A stretch of DNA of 64,000 bases from positions 6,680,185-6,744,184 of the forward strand of contig NC_092810.1 of NCBI RefSeq assembly GCF_040954645.1, read 5' to 3'. Source of the DNA: Diabrotica undecimpunctata. Its lineage: Eukaryota; Arthropoda; Insecta; Coleoptera; Chrysomelidae. The notes under the pieces are model-generated. The model saw nothing but the letters and a program-made list of their open reading frames with translations, searched no databases and was not told the DNA's origin. The first letter of the stretch is position 1; each line of letters opens with the position of its first letter. The position numbers were made by a program, and so were the translations under genes. Below, one piece after another: positions 10,991 to 22,930 of this stretch.

Positions 10991-12084
10991 AAGTAACATT
11001 TTTTAAATCTATTTAATCAACGAATTGAAAAGTCAATTTCCTCAATGATTTCTGTGCAGGTATGTTTTTCAAAGAGTCAGAATGAGATATGAAATTTTGT
11101 AATTTCACTTTTTTTCTGCAGAGATTTTAACCTTAAAAATCAAAACTTAAATAATGAGAAATTATGGCACGGATAATCAGAGTTCTACTTTTACTAATAT
11201 AATGCCAAAACGTCAATTTCATATAAATCCACATCATTTCTCGAATATAGTTATATCTTTATTATTTGATGATTCTAACCTATTCTATTTGTTTATTAAG
11301 ATAATTATTGCTGTTATATTATGCTATTATACTCTGTTTACCAGGGGCGGCACATAAGGCTGGAAAACTCCACTAGTAGTGGCGTCAAAATTGAGTAAAT
11401 TACTGTTTCTGGTCATTTGGTTTTTTAAATATTTTAATTCCACATCCAATATTCTCATTGGTAACTAAAATTTTCAGTAATATAAAAAATCAATATACAA
11501 CGTAGCTAACGTGCAATTTTTAAGAAATAAATATAGAAAAGCTTGTAACAGAGTCAAAATTACTGTAATGTTACATTGAAAACAACCCTTTCTTAAAAAA
11601 TATTGTGTTTTAAAAAATATTTTTTATTTATTACATTTTCTTCTATTTTTAAATTTAACAAAATATTATAAACAATATTATAGTTTATAACTGTCATTGT
11701 CTTAATTATTAATGGATTTTCAATATAAATAGTTTTATAGTCGAAAGAATTTTTAAGACAAATGAAAAAAATTTAAATTACCAATACATTTTTATTGTAT
11801 TTTAGCTAAGGCAGTATCAATTCACTCACACCTATTGGTAATTACAACTCGAAATTAACGAAATATAATGATTAACTTATTTTAAGTGGTTTAACATAAT
11901 AACATATGTGATATTAAATATAAATGTAACAATAAAAATAAAAAAAATAAATGTGTATAAATCAATGATTTCTTATTTAAAAAAAATGTGTTAAATGAAA
12001 CAAAAAATGTTTAGCTTTAAGAGAATGCCGAGAAAAAGAAAACTGCTATTGGCAGTTATTAAATAATCCTATCAATCTTAATCA
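10991..12084. other. AT-rich intron sequence
   Basis: No coding signal above background. A 67-codon plus-strand frame (11154-11357) has no recognisable family or splice context. Confidence 0.45.
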
Positions 12085-12720
12085 ATTCATCTTAAAAATT
12101 GTCTTAATTTTGATCTCTTGCTAGGTTATACTTGTAAAATGTGGCTGTAGATTAGAATGGTTGAATCTTTTCAATCTTACAGTCTTTTCCACTGGATGAA
12201 ATAGTACCTAAACCTTCTCTTCCATATATTAAAAGTTTTGTTGCATATCCGGTTATAATATGAAATTCATTAAATAAATTGGATTGTTTGGGGACTTCTT
12301 AAAAATGGCTTTACTTTATAATCAAAATCTCCTTGTAAGAACCTATTTCTATTACCTCCATTTAAACTTCTTATCACCTATCTGTCCGAGGCCTACCTTT
12401 TATCGTTTATAAAAATGCCCTGGACGAGAAGAGTGTAATCCCTGTGTAATCATTGTATTGTATCTGTTTTTAAAAAATTGGGTCTGGCTGTGTGAGTATT
12501 TACCCTAAAGCCACTAAAAAAAAATAAAAAAATTAACTTCTTATTAAGATTACCGATTTATTTATTCCTACCTGGAAGACTCCTAGAAAAGCATATCCAA
12601 GAAGTATCATGAAATTTTCAGAATGTAACATCAATATTCCAAATATAAAAGATTTATTCAGTCCATCTTCAGTGAACATTGTAGTAGTTTCAAAATAACC
12701 TTAAAACCAAACAGTGGTTA
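12085..12720. repeat. Dispersed repeat X, copy 1
   Basis: The stretch 12090-12310 matches 20925-21125 at roughly 80-85 percent (both hold GTCTTAATTTTGATCTCTTG). Around 12550-12680 it matches 22780-22920 (both hold TATCCAAGAAGT). The two matching blocks are collinear, with extra sequence in the middle of this copy. No protein family is recognisable. It may be the non-coding part of an old transposon. Confidence 0.65.
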
Positions 12721-13924
12721 TATTTAAATGGATAAAACCATGCTTAAAATTGTTAAATTATGTGGAAATATATCGATGAACCTAGATTGTCTACAGGAAA
12801 CATAAGTCCCTACTCAAAAGAGTTTTTTACTCTAAAATACCAAATGAAATTCCGAAAACGGTCTGTGATTTAGACCAAAAGGATTTTGTATACCTTTTGT
12901 AAATGAGGAAATATTTTTTTTTACATTTTTTCTCTACATAATCTGTAATAATAGTAACATTCATATATTTATATCATATAAATTTATACTAAATATATTT
13001 TTTATAGTTTCAATTAACTTTATTCAATGTTAATAACGCGTGTGCATTTAATCTTCAAGTCTACAAACCGTAACATGAATCAAAACACAAATTACAATCT
13101 GACTCATCGCATACCGTATGCTCAAAACAATTTGGAACTTATTTTAAATCAAAATCTTCTAAATATAACCTCTCCCACGTTACCAGATATGAATCAACAA
13201 ATGTTTTAACATTATCATTAATTCTGAAAACAAAGCGTTAATAAGTGGTACGAAATAGTATCAAGTAAGTATGGTTGGAAGCTTTCCAAAAATCCGTGCG
13301 TATATTTTTGCGTTAATTTCGAACAAAACGTATTAGTAAGGTGAGCTTTGTGTGGATAGGTGTGCCATATATACTTTAAAGGCAAAACCAAAATAGTAAG
13401 TATATTGAAAGTTTTAATTTATCATATTTAACATAATATTTATAGTAATATATCTATTAATTCATTAAAAGCTTTTTATTCTCTTTCATATACAATAAAT
13501 TGACTATTTATTATAAATTTTTTATTATTTTATACTTCATTACTTTGTCTTTTAACAAATATTTACAGTGTAATTAACTAGTTGACTATTGTTTGAGATC
13601 TTTGATTTTGTACAAATTATAAAGGATTCAAGAGATCCTTCTTAAAATCGTATCATTACCTGTTTATATGTTCATCTGTTCATATCTCTATCTGTCAACT
13701 GCTCAATTTTCGACAAAATACGCTTTAAGAGTAGCAGTTTCTTTAGGAACCCGTTGTACATTGTTGAAATACAAGTTACAACTGAAAAAGCACACGCTTA
13801 TAAAAAAATTAAAAAGGTTGCTTTGTAGATGAGATTTGATATTAGCCCTAAAAATATAATTAACTAAATATTGTATGTACAGTGTCTTGTACCATGGAGA
13901 TGACTCATGGAAGCTTAATTAAGA
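12721..13924. other. AT-rich intron sequence
   Basis: A 60-codon plus-strand frame (13027-13209) has no donor at its end and no similarity to the tyrosine-rich exons. I see no other feature. Confidence 0.45.
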
Positions 13925-14240
13925 GACGACAGGGATATTTAATTCCTTTGAGGTGCGAACCGTGGATCATGTTATAAACATTTAAGTATTAAGAAATACG
14001 AAGAAAGAAAAACAAGTTGAAGGGTTAATAAAAGAAAATATACTGCAATACCTCAAACATATATTGCTTAGAGAAAAATATGACATCTTACTGCTCATAA
14101 TTTAAGTCAAAATAGAAGCTGAATAGGTGTCGGAAGTAGAAGAATATCTTCGCCAAAGAATTTACAAGAATAGTAAGGTTTCAGTCCAAAAGAATTCTTT
14201 AGAACAGTTGCTGAGAAAATTAGAGTAACTATGATGTGTA
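13925..14240 (+). pseudogene. RT C-terminal fragment (family C/E type)
   Basis: The plus strand reads LKHILLREKYDILLLII followed by a degraded, charged segment ending KNSLEQLLRKLE. This matches the YLGH-I-x-RG-x-KY-x-LL-x-LI region downstream of the RT domain in the AAG-tailed families. Stops interrupt it and neither end is defined. Confidence 0.5.
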
Positions 14241-14273
14241 GTTAGTAGTTTCATGTTGACTTTTAGACAAAGG

Positions 14274-16535
14274 CCTTTTTCTTCTTGATTTGTTATCCTT
14301 AACGAATGTTGGCGATCATCATGGCAACTTTATCTTGTCTGCAATATCGCGGAATAGCTGTACAGATGTTGTGTTAAGCTAGGTTCTAAGTTCTTTAACC
14401 ACAATGTTCTTCTTTATAGACCACACAATATTTTTTCTCACAGGATGGGTTATCTGTATTCATTTCGCATAAAAGTTCCGAAGGACTATAACTTTTAAGA
14501 CTTGATGGTGGTCAGTACCTCTAGATTTTTCTTCATTCTTCTAAGAACCTCCAGGCTTTAATTGTGACTTCGTTAGTCCACTATATCTTAAGTGTTCTTG
14601 AATAAAACCACATTTCAAACGCTTTCAATCTTTTGCACATACCTTCGTTCAAGGTTCATGATTCAACACAATAAAATAGGACAAAGAAGACGTAGCATCC
14701 CAGCATTCTTACTTTTATACTATCCAGCTAGAGAGAATTTAGCTTTTCTGATGCCCGTTTTTTTCTTCCGGCTGTTGGTCCATTCTTCATTTATTATGTA
14801 GTTTAATTACGTAACTCTTTCTACTGGGATTTGGTTGACGTTGAGTTGACCTTATGTTACCTTTTCTCGCTATTATTCTGAGCTTTGGTTCCTTTACATT
14901 TATATTAAGTTTATATTTTTGACTGTTATCGTAATTTTGATCTGTATATCTGTGTATCTGATGATGTTTCTGAAGCTTCGCTAAATATTATTTTAGAGTA
15001 AAAATTGGAGACTAGAGAAGACAAAATAGAGCCTTGTCTCACCTTATGCATGGTTATTACGTAGTTGGTGTGTTAATTCTAAAATTTGTGGTCCCATTCC
15101 AGTAAACGTTTTTAATTATTTATAGATCCTTGTAATTCTCTAAAGAGGAATTAGTATAATATCGTCGGTAGGTAGACTTTACGGGAAAATTATTAAAGAA
15201 AAACTAGAAACTGAAATAATAGGAAAAATTGGAGAAGACCAAGCAGGGTTCACAGTAGGAAAATCATGCCTAGATCATACGTACACATTAGAACAACTGA
15301 TAGAGAAGAAAATGGCAACAGGTAGACCGGTCCATCTGGCCTTTGTTGATCTAAAGAAAGCATATGACTCAATACCAAGAGTCAAATTATGGGAAGCAAT
15401 GAATGATCTCGGAATCCGACAAACACTAATAAAAGCAGTTAAAGCATTATACAAAGAAAACAAAGTAGCTATTAAATGTGGAAATAAAGCCTACAATCCA
15501 TTTAAGACGACAAAAGGACTTCTACAAGGCTGTGCTACGTCCCCTACTCTGTTTAAAATATTCTTGGAAAAGACACTCAAACCATGGAGGAGAAAGTGCG
15601 AAGGAATGGGCAATATACACCTTAAGTTTTGCCGACGATCAAGTAGTCATCGCACAAGATGAAGAAGATCTCAGCTTTATGCTCAGAAAACTAGAAGAAC
15701 AATATAAAAACAACGGAATGAAAATAAACTTAGAGAAAACCGAATACCTAACAACAGAAAACAAGGATATGAGAAACCTAGAGATAGACGACGGAAGACA
15801 AATAAATGAAACAGATAAATTCAAGTATTTAGGAACCATAATATCGAACCAGGGAACAACAGAAGAAGATATAAACGACAGACTGAGACAAACAAGAAAC
15901 TGTATAAGACAACTAAACTCAGTGTTGTGGGATAAGAACATTACGATAAAGACAAAAACGAGAATATATAATACCCGGACAAGAAGTATCCTGACATATG
16001 GGTCCGAAAACTGGACAATAAACAAGAGAAATAGAGGTAGAATAAGAGCAGTAGAAATGGAGTTCCTGAGGAGAAGCTGTAGACTTACAAAAAGAGACAG
16101 AATTGAAAACGCAGAGATTAAGCGGAGAATGGGAGTGCAATCGGACATAATCGACTATATAGAGGAGAAGAGACTATCCTGGTACGGCCACGTCAGAAGA
16201 GCGGACAGAGGACGCTGGATAAACAAAATCACAGAATGGAGCCCGATTGGAAGAAGAAATAGAGGAAGACCCCGAAGGTCATTCAGAGATGAAATCGACG
16301 AGGCTATGGAGAAAAGAACCCTGCGAGATGGAGACTGGAATGACAGGGAAAATTGGAGAAAACGGTTGAGTGAAGGAAGACAGTGAAAACTGTGGAAATC
16401 CTTAGTAGTAGTAGTAGTATAGATCCTTGTTATTTATTCCTACTTCTTTTAGTATTTGCATCATCTTGGCGTGCTATGATTGATTAAAGTTTTCTTGTAA
16501 TCAAATTGAGATGCATATATGTCGCAATAGAAGTC
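14274..16535 (-). mobile_element. Old family E retrotransposon, split by a younger insertion
   Basis: Minus-strand homology to the element at 6208-7321 runs from an (AAG)n tail at about 14276-14286 through the C-terminal region (14290-14700) and the degraded catalytic region (about 14960-15060). It breaks at 15120 and resumes at 16431-16535, where the strand reads a decayed CDIYA...DYEKAFD-x-x-x-AK-M-M block. The break holds a different element (15134-16417). Many stops show this copy is considerably older than the one at 6.2 kb. Confidence 0.8.
15134..16417 (+). mobile_element. RTE-like retrotransposon, family H, TAG tail
   Basis: Inserted in the old family E copy with a 13-bp target duplication TATAGATCCTTGT at 15121-15133 and 16418-16430. 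RT blocks: GEDQAGFTVGKSCLDHTYTL, HLAFVDLKKAYDSIPRVKL (motif A), GLLQGCATSPTLFKIFLEK (motif B), a frameshift near 15600, then SFADDQVVIAQDEEDLS (catalytic box near 15628) and FKYLGTIISNQGTTEEDI. The C-terminal region RLSWYGHVRRADRGRW and RNRGRPRRSFRDEIDEA ends in a stop at 16384. The tail is (TAG)n at 16403-16418. The downstream frame of 302 codons is intact. The element lacks the endonuclease domain (5' truncation). Confidence 0.9.
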
Positions 16536-17110
16536 TTTACATATCTATAATACAAATTGTACCAAAAACAAAGCCTCTCTTATACGAACAGTATTTAGGA
16601 ACTCAAATTGGTTGGTGGAAACTTGCACAGCGCATAAACCCTGTTATGGATTATCGTTAAAAACAGTTTTAGGAGATTACTCGGACTACAGCCATTCTGT
16701 TAATATTTTTGTAGTTGTATGCGTTGTTTAGTACCTTTGTAAGTATTGCTAATAATTATTTGTCTTCCATTAGCTATAGAAAATGGTAGCTGACATTAAA
16801 TATTCCATTTATTCTTGTTGAATATCTTTTGATACAATTTTCAAATTCTTAAAATCATTAACACTTCTTTGTTTGGTATCTTAGTTTTAAGACTTTTATA
16901 ATCATTATATGGTCCAGCTTCTTTTCTACCTTTCTGTCATTTTTTATAATTTAACATCTTTTAATATTTTTTAATATTTTCAAAGCCAAAATATTATATG
17001 AAAACTTTAATCTTACAATTTGAGATCTATTCCTTTTTTTTTATTTCTGTTATTGTACAAAATCATTCATTAATTCAACTATGTCTTGATTAATATGAGA
17101 TACGTTATAG
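16536..17110. other. Intron sequence upstream of exon 2
   Basis: AT-rich. It contains T-rich stretches (17030-17045) that could serve as the upstream part of a splice acceptor region. No other feature seen. Confidence 0.4.
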
Positions 17111-17341
17111 TCAGAAATGGTTAGGCTGGAAACAAGATACGATCCTATCCACGGATATGATTACACTTACTGGCCCGATTCAAGATATTTTAGAGATTAC
17201 CGATTTTCTCCACCAATTACGTGGGCGGATGACTGGAGTAGTAGATCACGAGTATGGTTTCCGTACTACTGGTCAACCCGTAGACTATTCCAACATTACA
17301 TGGACTACCGACCTTCCTCAAGGTCTCTTCGGTCTCAACGA
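17111..17341 (+). CDS. Alternative tyrosine-rich exon 2 of a spliced host gene
   Basis: A 77-codon open exon. The donor is strong (CAACGA|GTAAGT, GT at 17342) and exits in phase 0. The acceptor is probably the AG at 17109-17110, giving phase 0 and a start SEMVRLETRYDP. Using the TCAG at 17111-17114 instead would leave two bases before an ATG at 17117. The peptide carries YDPIHGYDYTYWPDSRY, ITWADDW and VWFPYYWSTRRLF, a Tyr/Trp/Arg-rich basic composition. Around PIHGYDYTYWPDS it aligns with exons 1, 3 and 4. Codons are used evenly and there is no stop in frame, unlike the decayed transposon frames around it. Confidence 0.75.
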
Positions 17342-17566
17342 GTAAGTTATCTTTTTCTCATAGTGTTTATATATTTCGGATATCAATAACCGTTATAGAA
17401 ATATACACTTTAGTAACTGCTGTACGCAGCAAATACGAAATTATTATAAAAAAAGTAAGTTTTTAGATTTTGAAGCAGCCAAGAAATTTTGTTTATTCCT
17501 GATCCGCCTTTGAATTAAACTTTGTCTTATATTACCAACCATTATGTTTATTTTTTTTATCATTAC

Positions 17567-18297
17567 TGTAACGATGCCGGCTCTTCGCATGCTGCACTCT
17601 CATCAGCGCAGAGGTCCATCACTGTCATCGAGGTTCTCTGGAGATCGAACACCGCCTAAAATATGAAACGTCGTAAACGAAAAGACAAAAAACTGAGTTC
17701 GAGTCAGAGTACTCAATTTGTGATGACTAGCTCTACCACACAGCAGACTCAGTAAAACACAAGTTTAGTCTAAATAAAAATATATTCACATATATAACAA
17801 AACTAATAATAAATTCTACATAATATGTAGAACAAAACTAAAAAGATAAATCCTAGTAAATAAAATCAAACGAATTGGGGTCCGATGTTGATAGCTGAGA
17901 AAATAAATACTAGCGGTACTCGGTTAGGTGAAGCAAAGGAGAATGTTTGGTCAATACCCCAAAACCGAAGAACGACTAATCATTACTGAGTCTAAGTTAG
18001 TCAGAGTTAGAGTCAGATCATTACTCGACATGAACAAGGAACGTAAGAGATCAATCAATACTCGATAGCAGACGAGTTGGCCTTTGATCAATAGTCCAAG
18101 ATCCAGAGTAGGAGCTCTTATCAGATCAGTATAAAGGACCGAACTCGGTTCTATGTCTTGGTTTACAAGGTTTTTTTAATTTTTGATGGTGTTCCAACTC
18201 CAGCGCTCATCAATGGTAGTGATAGACAGCTGGTGGGAGTGCAGGCATGTGGAGAGATGACCAACTGGTTGCAAGTGCTCGCGTGGCCATAATTACA
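17567..18297. mobile_element. Possible solo LTR (731 bp)
   Basis: Begins TGTAACGATGCC and ends GGCCATAATTACA, an imperfect short inverted terminal repeat of the TG...CA kind. It is flanked by TTAC (17563-17566) and TCAC (18298-18301), a 4-bp duplication with one mismatch. It is less AT-rich than its surroundings and holds a TATA-like AGTATAAAGGA near 18130. No coding sequence adjoins. The reading as a solo LTR of a Gypsy-like element is an inference. Confidence 0.35.
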
Positions 18298-18409
18298 TCA
18301 CCCAAATTTTTGCTTGCGTTTTTTAATTGTGTTTAAAATTTTCTACTGCTAAAATTCTTGTAAGCATATTTATGTTAGTAACATGAAAGTAAGCACGTTC
18401 ATGCTTCCA

Positions 18410-18746
18410 ATTTCTTCATTAAATTAAGATTACAAATATGTCTTGGCCCCACTACGAAACACAAAAACAAACACATATAAAACTCGAGTATGTTGCAATT
18501 CGTTTTCAAGGGTAAATATCTCTTAGGATAATCTCTCTGGCTATTGACGTTGCTACCAATATATTTATAAGTTTCAATCTGTTCGATCTGTAGATAATTA
18601 CTTGTTAAAATGATATTTGTTATGGGTCTACTGTACAGATTGTTTAGGGGTACAACATTGTCATCCCAGGTATTAGTTAGTATAGTATTGCTGCAGTGGA
18701 CGTGAAGTGAATTGCTTCGGAGAATTTCTTTTAGCATTTCTGACAT
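18410..18746 (-). pseudogene. RT fragment
   Basis: The minus strand holds QIEQIETYKYIGSNVNSQRDY, the block that follows the catalytic domain in RTE-like proteins, then a decayed KTRI-A segment. About 110 codons, with neither catalytic residues nor ends preserved. Confidence 0.5.
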
Positions 18747-18759
18747 CCTTGTTGTCCAA

Positions 18760-19752
18760 GGTGATTATTTAGGAATAGTTCTACAAATTTCCGTTATTAT
18801 GAGCTTCTGAAACTATTTTCCTATGACGTTTTTATATTATCTACTCTATGTACTAAGAACTAAGAAAAATTTTAATTGAAATGTAAACGTTTCGATTTCC
18901 ACTTTGAAACTCATTTTCAAAAAATAAATACCAAACCTCAAAGTAAATAATTTTTAGTTATAATTTTGGTGAATTCGTCTTAAATACACTTATTATCTTT
19001 ATTAAATACTTTTAGCGTTTCAGATCTAAGTTTCGGCAGCTCATTATTACAAGATTATTCCATCAAGCTGCATTTCTTCTATTATCTTATGTTTGGGATA
19101 AATTTCTTAAAAATCATCGAGTATTGTCTCTTGTACGTTAAGAGCATCTAACTCCAGTCCCAGATGGTGCGTGGTCCATCTGTCAAAGAGAACGCAACTA
19201 CGCAAGGTCGCTTTTAGAGTGGTCATACCTTTTGTTCGTACCTTTTTTGTGGCTCAAACCTGCGTGTACAATATTTTTGAGTCCACTAAAAATACTTTTT
19301 TATTTTACGCGATATCATTTTGTAAAAAATTTATTCATCAACCTGAAAAAATTATCCTATATAAAGATGACACAAATATAACTGAAACAATTTTGGTTGA
19401 CCTAATACTATAATTCTTTTTTTTAGTTACGACACGATTTATATTTCTAAAGTAGACTCCGAGAAAGTTGCATCCTAAGGAACTAGATAAAATAATTATT
19501 ATTATACTGAAAAACTGAATCACGAAGACTACAAACTGAGAAAATTATTATTTCCATGCAATTTATATTTGTATATATGTATTTTTTGAATTTATGTTAA
19601 AGAAAAAATAGGACAATGATAACATTTATAAAATAAACATTATTTACTCGTATATCTCTTGTTTTTGTTATTTATAAAATCTCATTACCCAACCACACAA
19701 CAACAACTAAGAACATATTGTTCTGAAGCTATTTTCTTGTGGCATTCTAAAG
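18760..19752. other. Intron sequence
   Basis: Positions 18885-18925 hold a diverged piece (CGTTTCGATTTCCACTTTG) of the palindromic repeat at 19753. An 80-codon plus-strand frame (19171-19413) is unrecognised. Nothing else seen. Confidence 0.45.
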
Positions 19753-19974
19753 TAATTACTATTTAAATGGGAATAAGCCACAATTAAAGGATAAAGTACG
19801 TTTATTGACGTTTCAATTTCCACTTCGGAAATCGTTCTCAAAATACAAACATTAGTTTACAATAAAAAATACTAATATTTGTATTTTGAGAACGATTTCC
19901 GAAGTGGAAATTGAAACGTCAATAAACGTACTTTAACCTTTAATTGTGGCTTATTCCCATTTAAATAGTAATTA
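19753..19974. repeat. 222-bp near-perfect palindrome (foldback element)
   Basis: Arms of about 104 bp (19753-19856 and 19871-19974) are reverse complements with only one or two mismatches (for example T to A near 19935), separated by about 14 bp. The arm core AACGATTTCCGAAGTGGAAA recurs in diverged form at 36508-36550 and 18885-18925, so this is a dispersed family rather than a one-off. If transcribed within the intron it would form a very stable hairpin. No coding capacity. Confidence 0.9.
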
Positions 19975-20200
19975 AACTAAGAATATAAGTAACTACTGAT
20001 TTTTCCCGTTACCATGCGACGGAGGATCCAATCAATTGCCATCTATATAATCTATTACAATATTTAAAACACGTATTTATGCAAATATATTTATTTTATT
20101 AACCAAACTTGTTCACAATAGTCAGAATAAATCACACCAAATTATACTTATTACTTTTCGCCACGAACTTAGGATACCAATTTTATATTTTATTTTATAT

Positions 20201-20416
20201 GTCATCACTGAACTACCCGTTTCGACTCTGTTCCAAGCTGATGACCATATAAGGAAATTAGTGACTCAAGCCGATCACCGTATTAGGAATTGAGTGTGAC
20301 TGCACAATGTCATCACAGAACTACAAGTATTCCATCTTAAGCTGATTAGGACATTAGGAAGTTAGTGACTTGAGCTGATCAGCGTATTAGGATGATAGTG
20401 TGACTGCATCTACAGT
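20201..20416. repeat. Two-copy tandem duplication, about 108-bp unit
   Basis: Both copies start GTCATCAC-x-GAACTAC (20201 and 20309) and contain AAGCTGAT, a TTAGTGACT block and GTGTGACTGCA near their ends. Similarity is roughly 80 percent. Confidence 0.75.
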
Positions 20417-20924
20417 TACTTCACTTAATTTTTTCTGTCTTCCTCCTATTTAAGACTAATACCGATCACCAATTTCGCAGCCAATTTTTTATGATCAACA
20501 AAAGTTTCAAAAGAATTAAGAATTAAATTTTTATAATAATAAACTTCTTGCATGAAAGGGCCGGTATTTTCACCTTCAGATAAATATTGTCCTATCTGAT
20601 AGGTAGTTATCTGAAGGATAGATATTTATTTATAAAATAAACTGTAGCCGTCTTTTCACGCCAAATTGTGTTGCGGTTACTTATCTGTAAGATAAATGTA
20701 AAATTTATTTCGGAACATACCAATATTTAATTAGTTGTCAAAGAAATCACAATAATGTTTTTTATAATATCTCTTTTGATTATACAATTTGTGGTGGCAG
20801 GAATAAATTAAATTATGTAAAGAAAAATTTAATAACGAATAAAAAAATAATACATCAATGCTCATAATGCTCAAACATCTTTAACTTTAAAAAGTTTAGT
20901 AATGTCTTCATTTAGCAATTCATC
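20417..20924. other. Intron sequence with a short hairpin
   Basis: A hairpin CCTTCAGATAA / TTATCTGAAGG lies at about 20574-20625, and a related TTATCTGTAAGATAA palindrome near 20680. No gene. Confidence 0.5.
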
Positions 20925-22930
20925 TTCAAAATTGTCTTAATTTTGATCTCTTGCTAGGTTATACTCGTAGAATGTTGCTGTATATTAGAACGGTTGAATC
21001 TTTTCAACCTTACAGCCAATTCCACTGGATGGAGGAGTACCTAAACTTTCTCTTCCATACATAAAAGGTTATGTGGTATACCTGGTTCTAATATCAAATT
21101 CATTATAGAAATTGGATTGTTTAGTGGACAGATCATCATCATCATCATGGCTTATTCACTCCTGGCGGAGTGTTTGCCGCCCTTTTGGGCTCTCTGATTC
21201 ATTTATTGCGGAGAATCAGTCCGCTGTTGTTTTTTTTTATTATTATAGCAGCGTGTGTGACTTGGCCCTGTCTACAATTTTCCTCCATTCTTTCTGGTCC
21301 TTACACCGCTCCTTCCAATTGTAGATTCTCAGCTTCTTTATGTCTCCTAAGACTTGATCTCTCCATCTTGTTTTGGGTCTCCCCTTTGGTCTCTTTGTTG
21401 TTGGTCTCCATCCAGCTATTCGCTTTAGTGTAAAGTCTGGGTTAGCTCTTTCTGTGTGTCCCAGCCACCTGAGCCTTTGCGTCCTCACGAACTTGATTAT
21501 GTCTTCACCCTCGATGACTTCTTTAATTTCTTCATTAGTTAATCTTCTAAATTCGCCTACACTTATCCTCACCGGTCCCATTGTTCGTCGAATTATCTTT
21601 CTCTCTAAGATTTCCAACCTCATTTCATCTTTTTGTGTTAGGTACATCGTCTCTGCACCATAGGTGATCACTGGCCTGATTGCAGTCTTGTAAATTTTTA
21701 TTTTGGTTTTCTTACTAATGTGCTTTTCTTTCAGGAATTTTTGGTAGTTCCAGTAGGTTTTATTACCCAGTAGGATGCGTTCATTTATTTCATCCGTTCT
21801 ATCATTTCTGTCATTCACCACCACTCCCAGGTATTTGAAACGGTGTACTCTTTCAAATGTATATGCACCAAGCTTAATTTCTTTCTCTATGTTCATATTC
21901 TCTCTTGAACACTTGAGGTATTTCGTTTTGCTTTGGTTTATTACTAGCCCTCTCTTCTTTGCTTCTTTATCTAGTATTAATATTATGTTCTGCATGTTTT
22001 TAAATCTCTAGTAACCGGTGCAATATCGTCTGCATACGCTATCAGTTGGGCTGAAGATTCGATAATCGTTCCCATAATTTTGGCTGCTTTTACTGCCCCC
22101 TCTATGGCAATGTTAAATAATGTTGTTGACAGGGAGTCTCCCTGTCTGACACCTACCTCCATTTGTACTTCATCTGACGGGCCTTCCCTTGTTAAGATTC
22201 GTGCCTTGGATTCCTTCATCGTCATTTTCGTGAGACTTATTAGTTTTTCTTGGATGCCTAATTGATTTATATCCTTAATTAGCTCCTCCCTTATTACACT
22301 GTCAAAAGCTTGCTTGTAGTCAATAAATAGTATATGTAGATCTATTCCGTGCTCGTAACTTTTTTCGACGGTTTGCGTTACAATGTGTATTGCATCTATT
22401 GTTGACTTACCTTCTCTGAATCCATGTTGGTATTCACCTATTTTTGTTCTAGTTTCTTTTTCTATTCTTTGTCTGATCAAATTAGTTAATATTTTGTACA
22501 TTGTATTTAATAACGTGATTCCCCTGTAGTTAGTGCATTTCGTCTTATCGACTTTTTAGGGATTGGTGTTATCAAACCACAATTCCAGTCATTCGGCATG
22601 CGTTCTTCTTCCCATATTCGTTCTATTAGGTTGTGGATTCTGTGGGCTAGTTCCTCTCCCCCTTTCTTGAAGAAATCATTTATAATGTCGTCTGGTCCTG
22701 CTGCTTTCCTTGTCTTTAATCTGTTTATGGTCGCCAAAACTTCGCTGTATGGACTTCAGATCAAGAATGCAGAATTATTTATTCCTAATTATTTATTTAA
22801 TCCTAACTTATTCCTAGTTTAGGTACATAGAGAAATATATCCAAGAAGTTTTACGAAATTGTCAGAATTTAAAATCATTATTCCATATAATATAAGAAGA
22901 TTTATTGAAAGTTTTGAAAATTTCCTACTA
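20925..22930. repeat. Dispersed repeat X, copy 2, interrupted
   Basis: Homologous to 12085-12720. The left block is 20925-21125. The copy is split by an RTE-like element at about 21129-22755 and resumes at 22756 (TGGACTTC..., TATCCAAGAAGT near 22845). Confidence 0.65.
21129..22755 (-). mobile_element. RTE-like retrotransposon, family J
   Basis: Fairly well kept minus-strand element. 22737-22507 encodes the pre-RT linker (KTRKAAGPDDIINDFF, MPNDWNCGLITPIPKK). 22501-21983 encodes the RT fingers and palm: GEYQHGFREGKSTIDAIHIV, HILFIDYKQAFDSV (motif A), GVRQGDSLSTTLFNIAIEG (motif B) and QLIAYADDIAPVTRD (catalytic box near 22035). 21995-21243 encodes the rest: KTKYLKCS, FKYLGVVVNDRND, VITYGAETM, RLRWLGHTERANPDF and RPKGRPKTRWRDQV. 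Two frame changes (near 22540 and 21990) break it. After the stop come about 100 bp of 3' UTR with two small hairpins and an (ATG)n tail at 21129-21145. It interrupts repeat X, and a 5-bp TGGAC at both ends may be the target duplication. Confidence 0.88.

Noticed and set aside
13027..13209. 60-codon frame considered as another variable exon
   Set aside because: It lacks the Tyr/Trp/Pro pattern, has no donor at its end and ends in a stop.
19171..19413. 80-codon plus-strand frame
   Set aside because: No family, no splice borders; composition of random AT-rich DNA.
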